The translations under genes were made by a program, and so were the position numbers. A stretch of DNA of 64,000 bases from Brevundimonas pishanensis. GTDB taxonomy: Bacteria > Pseudomonadota > Alphaproteobacteria > Caulobacterales > Caulobacteraceae. The notes below the pieces were generated by a model, which was not told where the DNA came from, searched no databases, and saw nothing but the letters and a program-made list of their open reading frames with translations. Every line of letters begins with the position of its first letter. Within the stretch, counting starts at the first letter, position 1. The stretch is taken from NCBI RefSeq assembly GCF_022750635.1, contig NZ_JAJKBG010000001.1:434001-498000 (forward strand). The letters are read 5' to 3'. This document shows, one piece after another, positions 29,003-39,034 of this stretch.

Positions 29003-30322
29003 ATGATACGTGTCCGTGCGGCCTTTACCGCCTCTGCCCTTGGTCTGGCATTTGTTTCGGGTTGGGGCGTTTTGCCGCACACTGCTATGTCGCAGACTGC
29101 ACAAAGGCTGGGGGTCGATAGCGCACGCGGCGTCTATTCGTTCGCACCCAATCTTGAGCGCAGCCTTCCCGCAGTCGTGAAGGTCATGGCCCTTGGCGGC
29201 ACCTCGCCTTCATCGGACGACGGCCCCAAACCCATACAGGGCGGATCGGGCGTCATCATCGATGCGGCCAACGGCATCATCGTCACCAACCATCACGTGA
29301 TCGACGGCGGGCGAAATTTCACGATAGATCTTCTGGACGGGCGTTTCCTGGATGCGGAACTTGTAGGGGCGGACGAGGCGACCGACCTGGCCGTTTTGCG
29401 GGTGCGCGGCACGGGCCTGACGCAGGTCGCGCAGGTCGATTCTGACGAGCTTCGCACCGGCGATCTGGCCTTTGCCGTCGGCTATCCGTTCGGGCTGGAC
29501 CAGACCCTGACCATGGGGGTAATCTCGGGTCTGAACCGCACCGGTCGCGGCGATACCATCGAAGATTATATCCAGACCGATGCGGCGGTGAACTCGGGCA
29601 ACTCCGGCGGCCCCTTGCTGGACAGTCGCGGTCGGTTGATCGGCATCAACACTTCCATCCTTTCGGGCGGAATGGGCGGCGGCAATGACGGCATCGCCTT
29701 TGCCGTACCCACCCGTATCCTGCGTTTTGTCGTCGACCAGATCCTTGCCAATGGCGAGGTCAAGCGCGGCGAAGTCGGACTGGTTGTCGGATCACTGACA
29801 GCCCCCCGCGCGCGGGAACTGGGTCTGGGTATCGTCCGTGGCGCGGTCGTGCACGACGTCTATCCGGGCTCGGCTGCCGAAAAGGCGGGGTTGAAGCGCC
29901 ATGACGTCATCACCTCGCTGCAGGATCGTCCGATGATGAACGGGGGCTCGGTGCAGGCCTCGGTGGGCATAACTACGCCCGGTACTGTCCTGTCGGTCAC
30001 CTATCTGCGCGATGGCAAGGAAGGTCGCACCATCATGACGGTCGATGATGACAAGGCCGCCATCGCCCATCTGGGCCAAAGTGAAGCGATCGCGCGGGGC
30101 ATTACTGTCCGCGAGGTCGCAGACGGGGTTCAGGTTCAGGTTGTGGAGGCCGGCACGCTTGCCGCGTCGGTGGGCATTAAGGCGGGCGATGTGGTCACAT
30201 TCATCGACAAGGCCCCTCTCCGCACGCTTTCGGACTTCGCCCGCGCTGTCGACAGCCCGAACAAAATCCACCTCATCGTGCAGCGCGACGCCGCACAGGT
30301 CGAGTTCGATCTGGCACGCTAA
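29003..30322 (+). CDS. HtrA/DegP-type serine protease with two PDZ domains
   Basis: Exported trypsin-like S1C protease of ~439 residues for periplasmic protein quality control. A signal peptide at residues 1-~30 is followed by the protease domain (~40-240). The triad lies in I-V-T-N-H-H-V-I-D, E-A-T-D-L-A-V-L and N-S-G-N-S-G-G-P-L. Two PDZ-like modules follow at about 250-335 and 350-435 (G-S-A-A-E-K-A-G-L-K, then A-S-V-G-I-K-A-G-D-V). ATG chosen with GGAG 8 bp upstream. A long hairpin terminator follows. Confidence 0.92.
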   Translation: MIRVRAAFTASALGLAFVSGWGVLPHTAMSQTAQRLGVDSARGVYSFAPNLERSLPAVVKVMALGGTSPSSDDGPKPIQGGSGVIIDAANGIIVTNHHVIDGGRNFTIDLLDGRFLDAELVGADEATDLAVLRVRGTGLTQVAQVDSDELRTGDLAFAVGYPFGLDQTLTMGVISGLNRTGRGDTIEDYIQTDAAVNSGNSGGPLLDSRGRLIGINTSILSGGMGGGNDGIAFAVPTRILRFVVDQILANGEVKRGEVGLVVGSLTAPRARELGLGIVRGAVVHDVYPGSAAEKAGLKRHDVITSLQDRPMMNGGSVQASVGITTPGTVLSVTYLRDGKEGRTIMTVDDDKAAIAHLGQSEAIARGITVREVADGVQVQVVEAGTLAASVGIKAGDVVTFIDKAPLRTLSDFARAVDSPNKIHLIVQRDAAQVEFDLAR

Positions 30323-30340
30323 ACAGGGCGCGAGGAAACA

Positions 30341-30378
30341 AAAAGCCCGCTGACCGGGGGAGGTGTCAGCGGGCTTTT
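30341..30378. terminator. Bidirectional terminator between the HtrA-type gene and fabB
   Basis: 14-bp perfect stem (AAAAGCCCGCTGAC/GTCAGCGGGCTTTT) with a 10-nt loop. The A run on one side and T run on the other allow termination in both directions, serving the protease gene and possibly fabB read-through on the minus strand. Confidence 0.85.
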
Positions 30379-30578
30379 CTTTATTCGGTTGTCGACCCGC
30401 CGGTGCCTGTAAGCGGGGCACCCAGAGGGGGCTGGGGGGGCTGTTCAGGTTCCAAGTGCACCCGACAACAGCGAGCCGACAAAAGAGATCATTGATACGC
30501 ATCCGGGTAAGTTCTGGACCGAACCGTGTCTCTTTGAAGGTATTTGGTTAATCGCCGACGGCCCCGCCGCGTGTTTTC

Positions 30579-31811
30579 TTAATCGACTTTCGACATGATC
30601 AGGGTGGCGTTTGTGCCACCGAAACCAAAGCTGTTGGACATGACGTGCTTCAGTTCACCGTCATGACGCTGGCGCAGGATCGGCATGCCTTCGAACTCGG
30701 GGTCGAGGTTCTCGATGTGGGCGCTCTCGGCCGCAAAGCCGTGCTTCATCATCAGAAGGCAGTAGATGGCTTCCTGAGCGCCCGCGGCACCCAACGAGTG
30801 GCCGGTCAGCGACTTGGTCGAGGAAATCATCGGCATGTCGTCGCCGAAGACGTTGCGGACTGCCGACATTTCCTTGGCATCGCCGACCGGGGTCGAGGTG
30901 CCGTGCGGATTCAGATAGTCGATCTTCGGATTGCCGGCCATTTCGAGGGCAATCTTCATGCAGCGCTCTGCGCCTTCACCCGACGGGGCGACCATGTCGT
31001 AACCGTCTGCGTTGGCACCGTAACCGGTGACTTCGGCATAGATGGTCGCGCCACGGGCGACAGCGCGCTCGTATTCTTCGAGAACCACGATGCCGGCACC
31101 GCCAGCGATGACGAAGCCGTCGCGGTCCTTGTCGTAGGCGCGCGAAGCGACCGACGGAGTGTCGTTATAGTTGGACGACATGGCACCCATGGCGTCGAAC
31201 ATGTTCGACATGGACCAGTCGATGTCTTCACAGCCACCGGCGAAGACCACGTCTTGTTTGCCCCATGCGATCTGCTCGGCACCGGCACCGATGCAGTGAG
31301 CCGAGGTCGCGCAGGCCGACGAGATCGAATAGTTGATGCCGCGGGTCTGGAACCACGTCGACAGCACAGCCGACGGACCCGAAGCCATGGCTTTCGGCAC
31401 GGCGAACGGACCGACGCGCTTGGGCGAGCCCTTTTCAGCGGTGGTCTGGGCCGACTGCAGGATGACCTGCGTAGACGGGCCACCTTCACCGACGACCAGG
31501 CCGACGCGCTCGTTCTTGATGGACTCAGGGTCCATGCCGGAATCCTTGAGCGCCTCTTCAAAAGCAATGTGAGCCCACGCCGTGCCATTGGCGAGGAAAC
31601 GCGCCGCACGACGGTCCACCAGAGGGGTCCAGTCCTCGGCGGTCGCACCCAGCGCCGGCGGGGCCCAGACTTGCGAGCGGAACCCGTATTTGGCGTGATC
31701 AGGTGCGGATTTGATGCCCGAGCGGGCTTCCTTCAGCGAGGCAGCAACCTCGTCCTGACCCGTGCCGATGGACGAGACAATACCGATACCGGTGACGACA
31801 ACGCGACGCAT
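30579..31811 (-). CDS. fabB: 3-oxoacyl-ACP synthase I
   Basis: Condensing enzyme that elongates unsaturated acyl chains made by FabA. 410 residues. Thiolase fold with the catalytic Cys167 in S-I-S-S-A-C-A-T-S. The two histidines lie in N-P-H-G-T-S-T-P-V and [10 protein letters not shown], and the C-terminal [11 protein letters not shown] is intact. The canonical M-R-R-V-V-V-T-G start at 31811 is used; the upstream open frame overlaps fabA. It sits 22 bp after fabA, a standard fabAB operon for type II unsaturated fatty acid synthesis. Confidence 0.97.
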   Translation of the reverse strand: MRRVVVTGIGIVSSIGTGQDEVAASLKEARSGIKSAPDHAKYGFRSQVWAPPALGATAEDWTPLVDRRAARFLANGTAWAHIAFEEALKDSGMDPESIKNERVGLVVGEGGPSTQVILQSAQTTAEKGSPKRVGPFAVPKAMASGPSAVLSTWFQTRGINYSISSACATSAHCIGAGAEQIAWGKQDVVFAGGCEDIDWSMSNMFDAMGAMSSNYNDTPSVASRAYDKDRDGFVIAGGAGIVVLEEYERAVARGATIYAEVTGYGANADGYDMVAPSGEGAERCMKIALEMAGNPKIDYLNPHGTSTPVGDAKEMSAVRNVFGDDMPMISSTKSLTGHSLGAAGAQEAIYCLLMMKHGFAAESAHIENLDPEFEGMPILRQRHDGELKHVMSNSFGFGGTNATLIMSKVD

Positions 31812-31833
31812 GGGCGTTCCCTCGTGTTTTTGA

Positions 31834-32367
31834 TTACGCTTCGGTCTTTTCGGCGCTACCGCCGAACAGGCCGACCCGCATGTCATTGCAGGTGTAGATG
31901 ACTTCGCCGTCAGCCTCGAGCACGCCATCGGCGATACCCATGACCAGCTTGCGGTTGATGACGCGCTTGAGGTGGATCTTATAGACCACCTTCTTAATGT
32001 CCGGCGTGACCTGACCGGTGAACTTCACTTCGCCGACGCCGAGCGCACGGCCCTTGCCCGGACCACCGATCCAGCCAAGGAAGAAGCCGACCAACTGCCA
32101 CATGGCGTCGAGGCCGAGGCAGCCCGGCATGACCGGATCGCCGATAAAGTGGCACTGGAAGAACCACAGGCCCGGATGGATATCGAGTTCAGCCTCGATA
32201 TAGCCCTTGCCGTAGTTGCCGCCCTCGTCGGAGATCGTGAGGATGCGGTCGAACATCAGCATCGGCGGGGCAGGCAGCTGGGCATTGCCCGGACCGAACA
32301 ATTCGCCACGACCGGAGGCCAACAGACCTTCAAGATCAAACGACGACGGGTATTTGGACTGGCTCAA
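31834..32367 (-). CDS. fabA: 3-hydroxydecanoyl-ACP dehydratase/isomerase (TTG start)
   Basis: Bifunctional hot-dog-fold enzyme that dehydrates 3-hydroxydecanoyl-ACP and isomerises trans-2 to cis-3, opening the unsaturated branch. 177 residues. Catalytic His73 in [12 protein letters not shown] and Asp87 in G-L-D-A-M-W match the known active site. The only start consistent with family length is TTG at 32367, with GGAG 10 nt upstream. First gene of the fabA-fabB operon. Confidence 0.96.
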   Translation of the reverse strand: MSQSKYPSSFDLEGLLASGRGELFGPGNAQLPAPPMLMFDRILTISDEGGNYGKGYIEAELDIHPGLWFFQCHFIGDPVMPGCLGLDAMWQLVGFFLGWIGGPGKGRALGVGEVKFTGQVTPDIKKVVYKIHLKRVINRKLVMGIADGVLEADGEVIYTCNDMRVGLFGGSAEKTEA

Positions 32368-32517
32368 AGTCAGAAGGCTCCGAAAGATGTATTCGGGGGT
32401 TACACGACGCAGAGTGTCTGCTCAACCATGGTCAAGCCAGACAGGGCTATATCTGCGCCGCGGCATTAGTCGAAGTGAAGGCAGAACGTATGCCTTCGTC
32501 GACGGTTCAAATGGGGT

Positions 32518-33093
32518 TTATTGGACTTCTCTGCCAGCGCCTGCCGGTCGGGCAGGATTGCACAGGGTGCGCGTCTGGGTTCCGAAGACGGCCCGTTCGG
32601 GCAGCCAACCCCGGATTTTGCGCGCCCGAACGCGGCACCAGCCCTCTTCGCATTCGTCCAGCGAAACGATGGAACGCGGCGAGAAGAGCGCCCTGACCGA
32701 GGCTGTATCGGAGCGGCCGGTGCGGATAGGTATCGGCTGATCGGTTCGGTTGAAGACACTGCGGCGACCGGACGCAACGGTGCGGTGGATCCAGGCGACC
32801 GAGCCGTCAGGATCGCAGATTTTGCGCCATTCGCGGGTTTCCGCGATGACCTGGACGGGCAGGCCGGCGGCGCGGTATTCCCACATAATATTGTAATCCA
32901 GCCCCGGGCCCTGACGGGCGCGGACGCGGCTGGACTTCAAAGTCACCCAACGGGGGACTTCCAATCCAGTCGGCGTCGGTCTACCGGAGGGCATGACGGT
33001 GCCTGCGCCGCTCATCAGGGCCAAACCCATCATGCCGGCAACCATTCCGATGCGACGGAAATTTTTGATCCTGACCGCAGCTTTGATAGACAC
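32518..33093 (-). CDS. Exported SH3-like (bacterial SH3) domain protein
   Basis: 191 residues. The N-terminal ~30 residues form a signal-like hydrophobic segment after a basic start (I-K-A-A-V-R-I-K-N-F-R-R). A bacterial SH3 module follows at ~45-105 ([16 protein letters not shown], then E-W-R-K-I-C-D-P-D-G-S-V-A-W-I-H). A second, weaker one spans ~105-170 (W-C-R-V-R-A-R-K-I-R-G-W-L-P). Such proteins usually bind cell-wall components in the periplasm. Start is GTG at 33093. Divergent from the 2-hydroxyacid dehydrogenase. Confidence 0.8.
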   Translation of the reverse strand: MSIKAAVRIKNFRRIGMVAGMMGLALMSGAGTVMPSGRPTPTGLEVPRWVTLKSSRVRARQGPGLDYNIMWEYRAAGLPVQVIAETREWRKICDPDGSVAWIHRTVASGRRSVFNRTDQPIPIRTGRSDTASVRALFSPRSIVSLDECEEGWCRVRARKIRGWLPERAVFGTQTRTLCNPARPAGAGREVQ

Positions 33094-33148
33094 ATCCAGA
33101 CTCTAAGATCAGCGGGCACCAGACCCGCAGGAAACCCCAGGGACCCTT

Positions 33149-34135
33149 ATGTCCGTCCGCAAGCTTAAGGTCGTATTAACCAGACGACTGCCCGACGCCA
33201 TCGAAACGCGTATGCGCGAACTTTTTGATGCCGAACTCAACCTGACGGACAAGGCGATGGACCGCGAGGCGCTGGCCGCAGCCTTGCAGCGCGCCGATGT
33301 TCTGGTGCCGACGATTACAGATCGCATTGATGCCGAGCTGATCAACGGCGCGGGCGAACAACTGAAAATGATTGCAAACTTCGGGGCCGGTGTGGACCAC
33401 ATCGACGTCGAGGCCGCCGTAGCCCGCAAGATCATCGTCTCCAATACGCCCGGGGTTCTCACCGAGGATACGGCTGATATCTGCATGTCGCTGATCCTCG
33501 CGGTCAGCCGCCGGATCGTCGAGGGGGCCAATGTGGTCACTAATGACGAGTTCAAGGGCTGGACCCCGACGTGGATGTGCGGGCGCAAACTGTACGGTAA
33601 ACGTCTGGGTATTGTCGGCATGGGCCGTATCGGCCAGGCGCTGGCCCGCCGCGCCCGCGCCTTTGGCATGCAGGTGCACTATCACAACCGCAAACCCGTG
33701 CCCGATATGGTCGCCGAGGAACTGGGCGCGACGTGGTGGGACGATCTGGACCAGATGCTGTCGCGTATGGACGTAATCAGCCTGAACTGTCCGGCGACTA
33801 AGGACACGCACCATTTGCTTTCCGCACAGCGTCTGGCGCTGCTGCAACCGCACGCCATCCTGATCAATACGGCTCGCGGTGAACTGATCGACGAGGAAGC
33901 CCTCGCAGAGGCGGTGAAGTCCCGCGCGATCTTCGGTGTCGGCCTTGATGTGTTCGAGCGCGAGCCTGTGGTGCACCCAGGCTTGGTTGGACATTCGAAT
34001 GTGGTGCTGCTGCCGCATCTGGGGTCGGCAACGATCGAGGCCCGTCAGGATATGGGTGATCGCGTTATCGCCAACATCATGACATTCCAGAACGGCCACC
34101 GTCCGCCGGATCGTGTGATACCAGCGATGTTTTAG
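33149..34135 (+). CDS. D-2-hydroxyacid dehydrogenase (glyoxylate/hydroxypyruvate reductase type)
   Basis: 328-residue NAD(P)-dependent dehydrogenase. The Rossmann motif G-M-G-R-I-G-Q-A-L-A lies near residues 157-166. Catalytic Arg is in N-T-A-R-G-E-L-I-D, Glu in D-V-F-E-R-E-P and His in L-P-H-L-G-S-A-T. The F-G-A-G-V-D-H-I-D segment near residue 79 is typical of glyoxylate reductases. Substrate could be glyoxylate, hydroxypyruvate or a related 2-oxoacid. The S9 peptidase gene follows after 47 bp. Confidence 0.88.
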   Translation: MSVRKLKVVLTRRLPDAIETRMRELFDAELNLTDKAMDREALAAALQRADVLVPTITDRIDAELINGAGEQLKMIANFGAGVDHIDVEAAVARKIIVSNTPGVLTEDTADICMSLILAVSRRIVEGANVVTNDEFKGWTPTWMCGRKLYGKRLGIVGMGRIGQALARRARAFGMQVHYHNRKPVPDMVAEELGATWWDDLDQMLSRMDVISLNCPATKDTHHLLSAQRLALLQPHAILINTARGELIDEEALAEAVKSRAIFGVGLDVFEREPVVHPGLVGHSNVVLLPHLGSATIEARQDMGDRVIANIMTFQNGHRPPDRVIPAMF

Positions 34136-34182
34136 ATGACTTGAGGTGCTCCTGTGTGCACATTCCGCACAGGGGGAACTCA

Positions 34183-36216
34183 ATGCCAGAAGAGACTCAA
34201 GTCGGCGTGTCGCGCCGCGGCGCTTTGTTCACGGCGGTTGGCGCAGGCGCGGCCCTGTGGCTGGGTGCCGGTCATAATGCGGCTGCCCGGACGCTTTCGA
34301 GCGAACCCGGTGCCTATGCTATCGAAGATTTCTTCAACCACCGAGGGACCAAGGGCGCTGCATTATCGCCCTCGGGTGAAAAGTTCGCGGTGCTTGAACA
34401 GTTTGGCGAGGGCGACCAAACGCGCTCCCAGCTTGTGGTGCGCAACGCCAACGATCCCGAAGGGGCTGCGGCCATCAGCATCGAGGTCGGTGCCTTGGCC
34501 GTGCGCTGGGTGCACTGGACCAGCGAAGATCGCCTGCTCGTCAAAACGGTCATGGAGCCAAAGGTCCAGCGCATCCGCATGACCGGCAGCAATCGTTCGA
34601 CCCACGTCGAAGGCTATCCGACCGAACGCGTGGTGTCGGTGCACACGGTGACGGGCCAGATGGCCGTCATGTTCCAGAACGAAATCAACCGTCTGCGGGC
34701 ATCGCCCTATCTCGGACAGGTCTCCGACTTCCTGCCGAATGATCCGGATCACGTACTCATGCCTGCGTATGAGAGCGACGGATCGCTGGGCCTGTACAAG
34801 ATGAATGTGATCAGCGGCGTGGGCGAGCGGATCGAGCGCGGTCCGTCCTCGACCATGGGATGGGTGATGCACGACGGCATTCCCGTGCTGCGCCGTAACA
34901 TCAATGCTCGCGGCAACGTCGAAACCTGGTTCGCCCGTCTGCCGGGCGAGGCGGACTGGCGCCTGATGCGTCGCAACCGCCTGCGTGATGCGCCCGAGTT
35001 TGCCTATGTGGGTCAGACCCAAAATCCGGAGACGGTCCGCGTATTGATCCGTGCGGATAGTGACAACCACTTGACCGTGCGAGACATCAATCTGCGTGAC
35101 TTCTCGGTCAGCGCTCCGATCAATCATCGCGAAGGTGTGGATGCCATCGACGGCATCTATGACAGCCGCGGCAAATACATTGGCGTCGCCTATTATGGAG
35201 AGCGGCTGGAGTACGAGTTCGAAGACCCGGCCCTGAGCGCCCACCATCGCGCCCTGAACCAGTTTTTCGAGAACGATTGCGACGTCAAACTGGTGGACAT
35301 CAGCGCCGACGGCAACCGTATGATCGGCCGCGTCTCCGGCCCGCGCGAGCCTGGGACGTGGATTTTCTACGACCGTGCAGCGCGCAACATCCTGCCGCTG
35401 GGTTCGGCCACCAGCCTCAGCTTTGAAAAGCTGGGCGAAGGCCAGCGCATCATCGTGGATACCCGTGACGGAGCCAAGATCGAGGCTTATTTGACCGCGC
35501 CTCTGTCGGGCAAGGCGGGGCCGCTTGTGGTCCTTCCCCATGGCGGGCCGGAGGTGCGCGACTACCGCAGCTATGACCGTCAGGTTCAGATTCTGGCGGC
35601 GCAGGGCTGGTGGGTACTGCAGCCCAACTTCCGCGGCTCCGGCGGTTACGGCAAAGCCTTTGCCGAAGCCGGCTGGGGGCGTTGGGGCGAGCGGATGCAG
35701 GAAGATGTCGAGGATGCCATCGCCCAAGTGATCCGCGACAAGGGTCTGGATGCCAACCGCGTCGCCATCATGGGAACCAGCTATGGCGGCTATGCCGCGC
35801 TGATGGGGGCGGTGCGCCGTCCCGAACTCTATAAGGCGGCGATCTCGATCTGTGGCGTGGCCGATCTGGTCGACATGCTGGATTGGGAAAAGCGGACAGA
35901 CGACACGCCCGGAAACATGATTTTCGAGTTCTGGACCAAGCGTATCGGCGATCTGAGTACGCAGCGGCCCATGATCGAAGCCGCTTCGCCACGGCGTCGG
36001 GTATCGGAAATCGTCTGTCCCGTTCTGTTGGTCCACGGGGTCAAGGACGAGATCGTACCGCCGATCCAGTCACAGGCCATGCACCGCGCGCTGCGCGGCG
36101 CGGGCAAGTCTGTCCAGTATGTCGAGATCAACGGTGGACACGGCGACTGGGATGACAAGGAAGAGCTGGCGATGATGAAATCCTGCGTCCAGCTGCTCAA
36201 TCGCGCTTTCGCCTAA
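34183..36216 (+). CDS. S9 family peptidase (prolyl oligopeptidase/acylaminoacyl peptidase type), exported
   Basis: 677-residue serine peptidase. The N-terminus V-S-R-R-G-A-L-F-T-A-V-G followed by an Ala/Gly-rich helix is a twin-arginine-type signal. A beta-propeller-like region (about 45-430) precedes the alpha/beta hydrolase domain. Its nucleophile is in M-G-T-S-Y-G-G-Y near residue 532, Asp in H-G-V-K-D-E-I-V, and His in N-G-G-H-G-D-W. The ATG at 34183 has AGGGGGAA upstream and is preferred to the one at 34141. The 3' end overlaps the converging moeB-like gene by 4 bp. Confidence 0.9.
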   Translation: MPEETQVGVSRRGALFTAVGAGAALWLGAGHNAAARTLSSEPGAYAIEDFFNHRGTKGAALSPSGEKFAVLEQFGEGDQTRSQLVVRNANDPEGAAAISIEVGALAVRWVHWTSEDRLLVKTVMEPKVQRIRMTGSNRSTHVEGYPTERVVSVHTVTGQMAVMFQNEINRLRASPYLGQVSDFLPNDPDHVLMPAYESDGSLGLYKMNVISGVGERIERGPSSTMGWVMHDGIPVLRRNINARGNVETWFARLPGEADWRLMRRNRLRDAPEFAYVGQTQNPETVRVLIRADSDNHLTVRDINLRDFSVSAPINHREGVDAIDGIYDSRGKYIGVAYYGERLEYEFEDPALSAHHRALNQFFENDCDVKLVDISADGNRMIGRVSGPREPGTWIFYDRAARNILPLGSATSLSFEKLGEGQRIIVDTRDGAKIEAYLTAPLSGKAGPLVVLPHGGPEVRDYRSYDRQVQILAAQGWWVLQPNFRGSGGYGKAFAEAGWGRWGERMQEDVEDAIAQVIRDKGLDANRVAIMGTSYGGYAALMGAVRRPELYKAAISICGVADLVDMLDWEKRTDDTPGNMIFEFWTKRIGDLSTQRPMIEAASPRRRVSEIVCPVLLVHGVKDEIVPPIQSQAMHRALRGAGKSVQYVEINGGHGDWDDKEELAMMKSCVQLLNRAFA

Positions 36217-36962
36217 GCGCAGACGGGACATTCAGGCTCGGCGGCCAGCTTCACCACGCGGGTGGCTGCCGACAGTCCGTCATAGATCAACAGGCGGCTC
36301 TCTAATGGCTGACCCGCACCGGTGATGACCTTGATCGTTTCCAGCGCGGTCATCGTGCCTATGACGCCTGCCAATGCGCCGATCACACCGACGCGGGCGC
36401 AGGTTTCGGCTTCGGGCGGGGCTTCCGGCACGAGACACTGATAGCAGGGCTGGCCGGTGAAGACGCTGACCTGTCCTGACCAACGACCGAGTGCGCCTGA
36501 CACCAGCGGCTTGCCGGCTGCGACGCAGGCCGCATTCACCGCAAACCGCGTTTCGAAATCGTCTGTGCCGTCCAGAACCACATCGAAACGGCTGACCAGA
36601 TCGGGGGCGTTTTCCGGCGTGATACGCTGGGTGAATAGCTCGATTTCGGTGTGCGGGTTCAGCGCTTTCAGACGATCACGCGCGACCTCGACCTTGGGCT
36701 TGCCGACATCGTCGGTGGTGAAGGTGATCTGGCGCTGGAGGTTGGACAGCGACACCACGTCATCGTCGATCAGACCCAGAGTGCCGACACCCGCCGCCGC
36801 CAGATAAAGCGCCGCCGGATTGCCGATACCGCCCATGCCGACCACCAGCACACGGGCGCGTTTCAGTGCCTGTTGGCCCGGCCCGCCCACTTCGGACAGG
36901 ATCAGGTGGCGGGCGTAACGCTCGACCTCTTCATCGGAAAATCGGACGGGTGACTGGTTCAT
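36213..36962 (-). CDS. moeB: MoeB/ThiF-family adenylyltransferase
   Basis: E1-like enzyme that adenylates the C-terminal Gly-Gly of a sulfur carrier (MoaD for molybdopterin, or ThiS). 249 residues. ATP motif G-M-G-G-I-G-N-P-A near residues 41-49, the segment [13 protein letters not shown] and D-G-T-D-D-F-E-T-R. Zinc is bound by two CxxC pairs, C-Y-Q-C and the C-terminal C-P-V-C. The ATG at 36962 gives the family-typical start. No rhodanese domain is fused. Divergent from hslV; MoeB versus ThiF cannot be decided from context. Confidence 0.85.
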   Translation of the reverse strand: MNQSPVRFSDEEVERYARHLILSEVGGPGQQALKRARVLVVGMGGIGNPAALYLAAAGVGTLGLIDDDVVSLSNLQRQITFTTDDVGKPKVEVARDRLKALNPHTEIELFTQRITPENAPDLVSRFDVVLDGTDDFETRFAVNAACVAAGKPLVSGALGRWSGQVSVFTGQPCYQCLVPEAPPEAETCARVGVIGALAGVIGTMTALETIKVITGAGQPLESRLLIYDGLSAATRVVKLAAEPECPVCA

Positions 36963-37034
36963 TTGGTCGCTATTAGCACCTTCTGCATCGCTTGGCGCTT
37001 GCGAGGAGGCGCGACGCTCGCCACATCGCAGAAC

Positions 37035-37595
37035 ATGACGCAAGCATCCTCATTCCCCGACTGGCACGGCACAACCATTCTGGCGGTGCGCAAGGACGGC
37101 AAGACCATCATCGCCGGTGACGGTCAGGTCTCTATGGGTAACACCATCGTCAAGGGTTCGGCCCGCAAGGTCCGCAAACTGGCCGGTGGCAAGGTCATCG
37201 CCGGTTTTGCTGGTGCTACAGCCGATGCGCTGACGCTGATTGAGCGTCTGGAAGCCAAGCTGGAACAGTATCCGGACCAACTGGCCCGCGCCTGTGTGGA
37301 TCTCGCCAAGGACTGGCGCACTGACCGCTACCTGCGCAAGCTGGAAGCCATGCTTCTGGTGGCCGACAAGAACACTATCCTGACCGTGACCGGCGTGGGT
37401 GATGTGCTGGAGCCGGAACAGGGCTGCGCCGCAGTCGGCTCGGGCGGCAACTATGCGCTGGCCGCCGCGCTGGCCCTCATCGATGAGGACACCAGCCTTG
37501 ATGCCGAAGCCATCGCCCGCAAGGCCATGAAGATCGCCGCCGGAATAGACGTTTACACGAACGGTAATCTGACAATCGAGAGCCTCGAGGCTTGA
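37035..37595 (+). CDS. hslV: ATP-dependent protease proteolytic subunit HslV
   Basis: Ntn-hydrolase protease that forms a double hexamer capped by HslU. 186 residues. A short propeptide ends before T-T-I-L-A-V-R (catalytic Thr around residue 13). G-D-G-Q-V-S-M-G and the C-terminal I-Y-T/V-Y-T-N-G-N region are family-typical. An in-frame open extension upstream to 36963 lacks similarity, so the ATG at 37035 is used. hslU follows after 83 bp. Confidence 0.97.
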   Translation: MTQASSFPDWHGTTILAVRKDGKTIIAGDGQVSMGNTIVKGSARKVRKLAGGKVIAGFAGATADALTLIERLEAKLEQYPDQLARACVDLAKDWRTDRYLRKLEAMLLVADKNTILTVTGVGDVLEPEQGCAAVGSGGNYALAAALALIDEDTSLDAEAIARKAMKIAAGIDVYTNGNLTIESLEA

Positions 37596-37678
37596 TCCAA
37601 GCAGCGCCGTAAAGGGCGCTCAAGCAGTGAGCCGCCGCGCGGCGAACGATAGTGCCCTTGGAGGCAAAGCGAAAAAGA

Positions 37679-38977
37679 ATGACTGACCTTTCTCCCCGCG
37701 AAATCGTATCGGAACTGGACCGTTTTATCGTCGGTCAGCAGGACGCCAAGCGGGCTGTGGCCGTGGCTTTGCGCAATCGATGGCGTCGCAAGCGTGTGCC
37801 GGAAGACCTCCGCGACGAGGTCACGCCAAAGAACATCCTGATGATCGGCCCGACGGGCGTGGGCAAGACCGAGATCGCGCGTCGCCTCGCCAAGCTGGCG
37901 GGCTCGCCCTTCCTCAAGGTTGAAGCCACCAAATTCACCGAGGTCGGCTATGTGGGCCGCGACGTGGATCAGATCATGCGCGATCTGGTGGAGGCGGCTA
38001 TCGGCATGGTGCGCGAAAAGCGCCGCGTCGAGGTTCAGGCCAAGGCCGAGGCCGCAGCCGAAGAACGTCTGCTGGATGCTCTGGTCGGTCCGACCTCGCA
38101 GGCGACCACCCGCGACGCCTTCCGCAAGAAGCTGCGTGCCGGTGAGCTGGACGACAAGGAAGTCGAACTGGCGTTGGCCGATAACAGTTCGCCACTACAG
38201 GGCATGGACGTGCCGGGGGCCAATGTCGGCATCCTCAATCTGTCGGATATGCTCGGCAAGCTGGGCGGCGGTCGCACCAAGACCGTGCGTATGACGGTGA
38301 AGGACGCGACCCAGCCTCTGATCACCGAAGAGGCCGACAAGCTGCTGGATCAGGACAGCCTGACCCGCGAGGCTGTCCAGTTGGCCGAGAACGAAGGCAT
38401 CGTCTTCCTCGACGAGATCGACAAAGTCGCGGCCCGTCAGGAAAAGGGCGGGGCCGATGTCTCGCGTGAAGGTGTTCAGCGCGACCTGCTGCCGCTTATC
38501 GAAGGTACGACGGTTTCGACCAAATATGGTCCGGTGAAGACCGACCACGTGCTGTTTATTGCCTCAGGTGCCTTCCACGTCGCCAAGCCGTCGGACCTGC
38601 TGCCGGAGCTTCAGGGCCGCCTGCCGATCCGTGTGGAGCTGAAGGCTCTGACGCGCGATGACTTCAAGCGCATCCTGACCGAGCCGGAAGCCAATCTTAT
38701 CCGTCAAAATCAGGCGCTGCTGGCGACCGAGGACGTGACTGTCACCTTCACCGATGAAGCGATTGAAGCCATGGCCGATGCGGCAGTCACCGCCAACTCG
38801 ACCATCGAGAATATCGGCGCACGTCGCCTGCAGACCGTGCTGGAGCATGTGCTGGAAGAGACCAGCTATCACGCCACCGACCTGTCGGGTCAGACCATCG
38901 AGTTCAACGGCACGGTGGTGCGCGAGAAACTGGGCGAACTGACCGGAAACGTGGACCTCAGCCGCTACATCTTGTGA
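37679..38977 (+). CDS. hslU: ATP-dependent protease ATPase subunit HslU
   Basis: AAA+ unfoldase that feeds substrates to HslV. 432 residues. Walker [10 protein letters not shown] near residues 60-68, the pore motif G-Y-V-G-R-D near 91, Walker [10 protein letters not shown] near 245. The variable I-domain spans roughly 110-235, and the C-terminal L-S-R-Y-I-L tail docks into HslV. The ATG at 37679 has GGAGG 15-19 bp upstream; an earlier in-frame TTG at 37652 overlaps that RBS and is rejected. Terminator follows at once. Confidence 0.97.
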   Translation: MTDLSPREIVSELDRFIVGQQDAKRAVAVALRNRWRRKRVPEDLRDEVTPKNILMIGPTGVGKTEIARRLAKLAGSPFLKVEATKFTEVGYVGRDVDQIMRDLVEAAIGMVREKRRVEVQAKAEAAAEERLLDALVGPTSQATTRDAFRKKLRAGELDDKEVELALADNSSPLQGMDVPGANVGILNLSDMLGKLGGGRTKTVRMTVKDATQPLITEEADKLLDQDSLTREAVQLAENEGIVFLDEIDKVAARQEKGGADVSREGVQRDLLPLIEGTTVSTKYGPVKTDHVLFIASGAFHVAKPSDLLPELQGRLPIRVELKALTRDDFKRILTEPEANLIRQNQALLATEDVTVTFTDEAIEAMADAAVTANSTIENIGARRLQTVLEHVLEETSYHATDLSGQTIEFNGTVVREKLGELTGNVDLSRYIL

Positions 38978-39002
38978 CGTAGCGGCCAAGGCCGGAAGTT
39001 TG

Positions 39003-39034
39003 AGACCGTCGGCGTTACGCGCCGGCGGTCTTTC
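39003..39034 (+). terminator. hslU terminator overlapping the next gene
   Basis: 12-bp stem AGACCGTCGGCG/CGCCGGCGGTCT (one wobble), loop TTACG, then TTTCTC. The right arm lies inside the 3' end of the converging hydrolase gene. Confidence 0.7.

Noticed and set aside
34363..36036. Minus-strand open frame opposite the S9 peptidase
   Set aside because: Antisense shadow; the plus-strand frame has the complete catalytic triad and signal.
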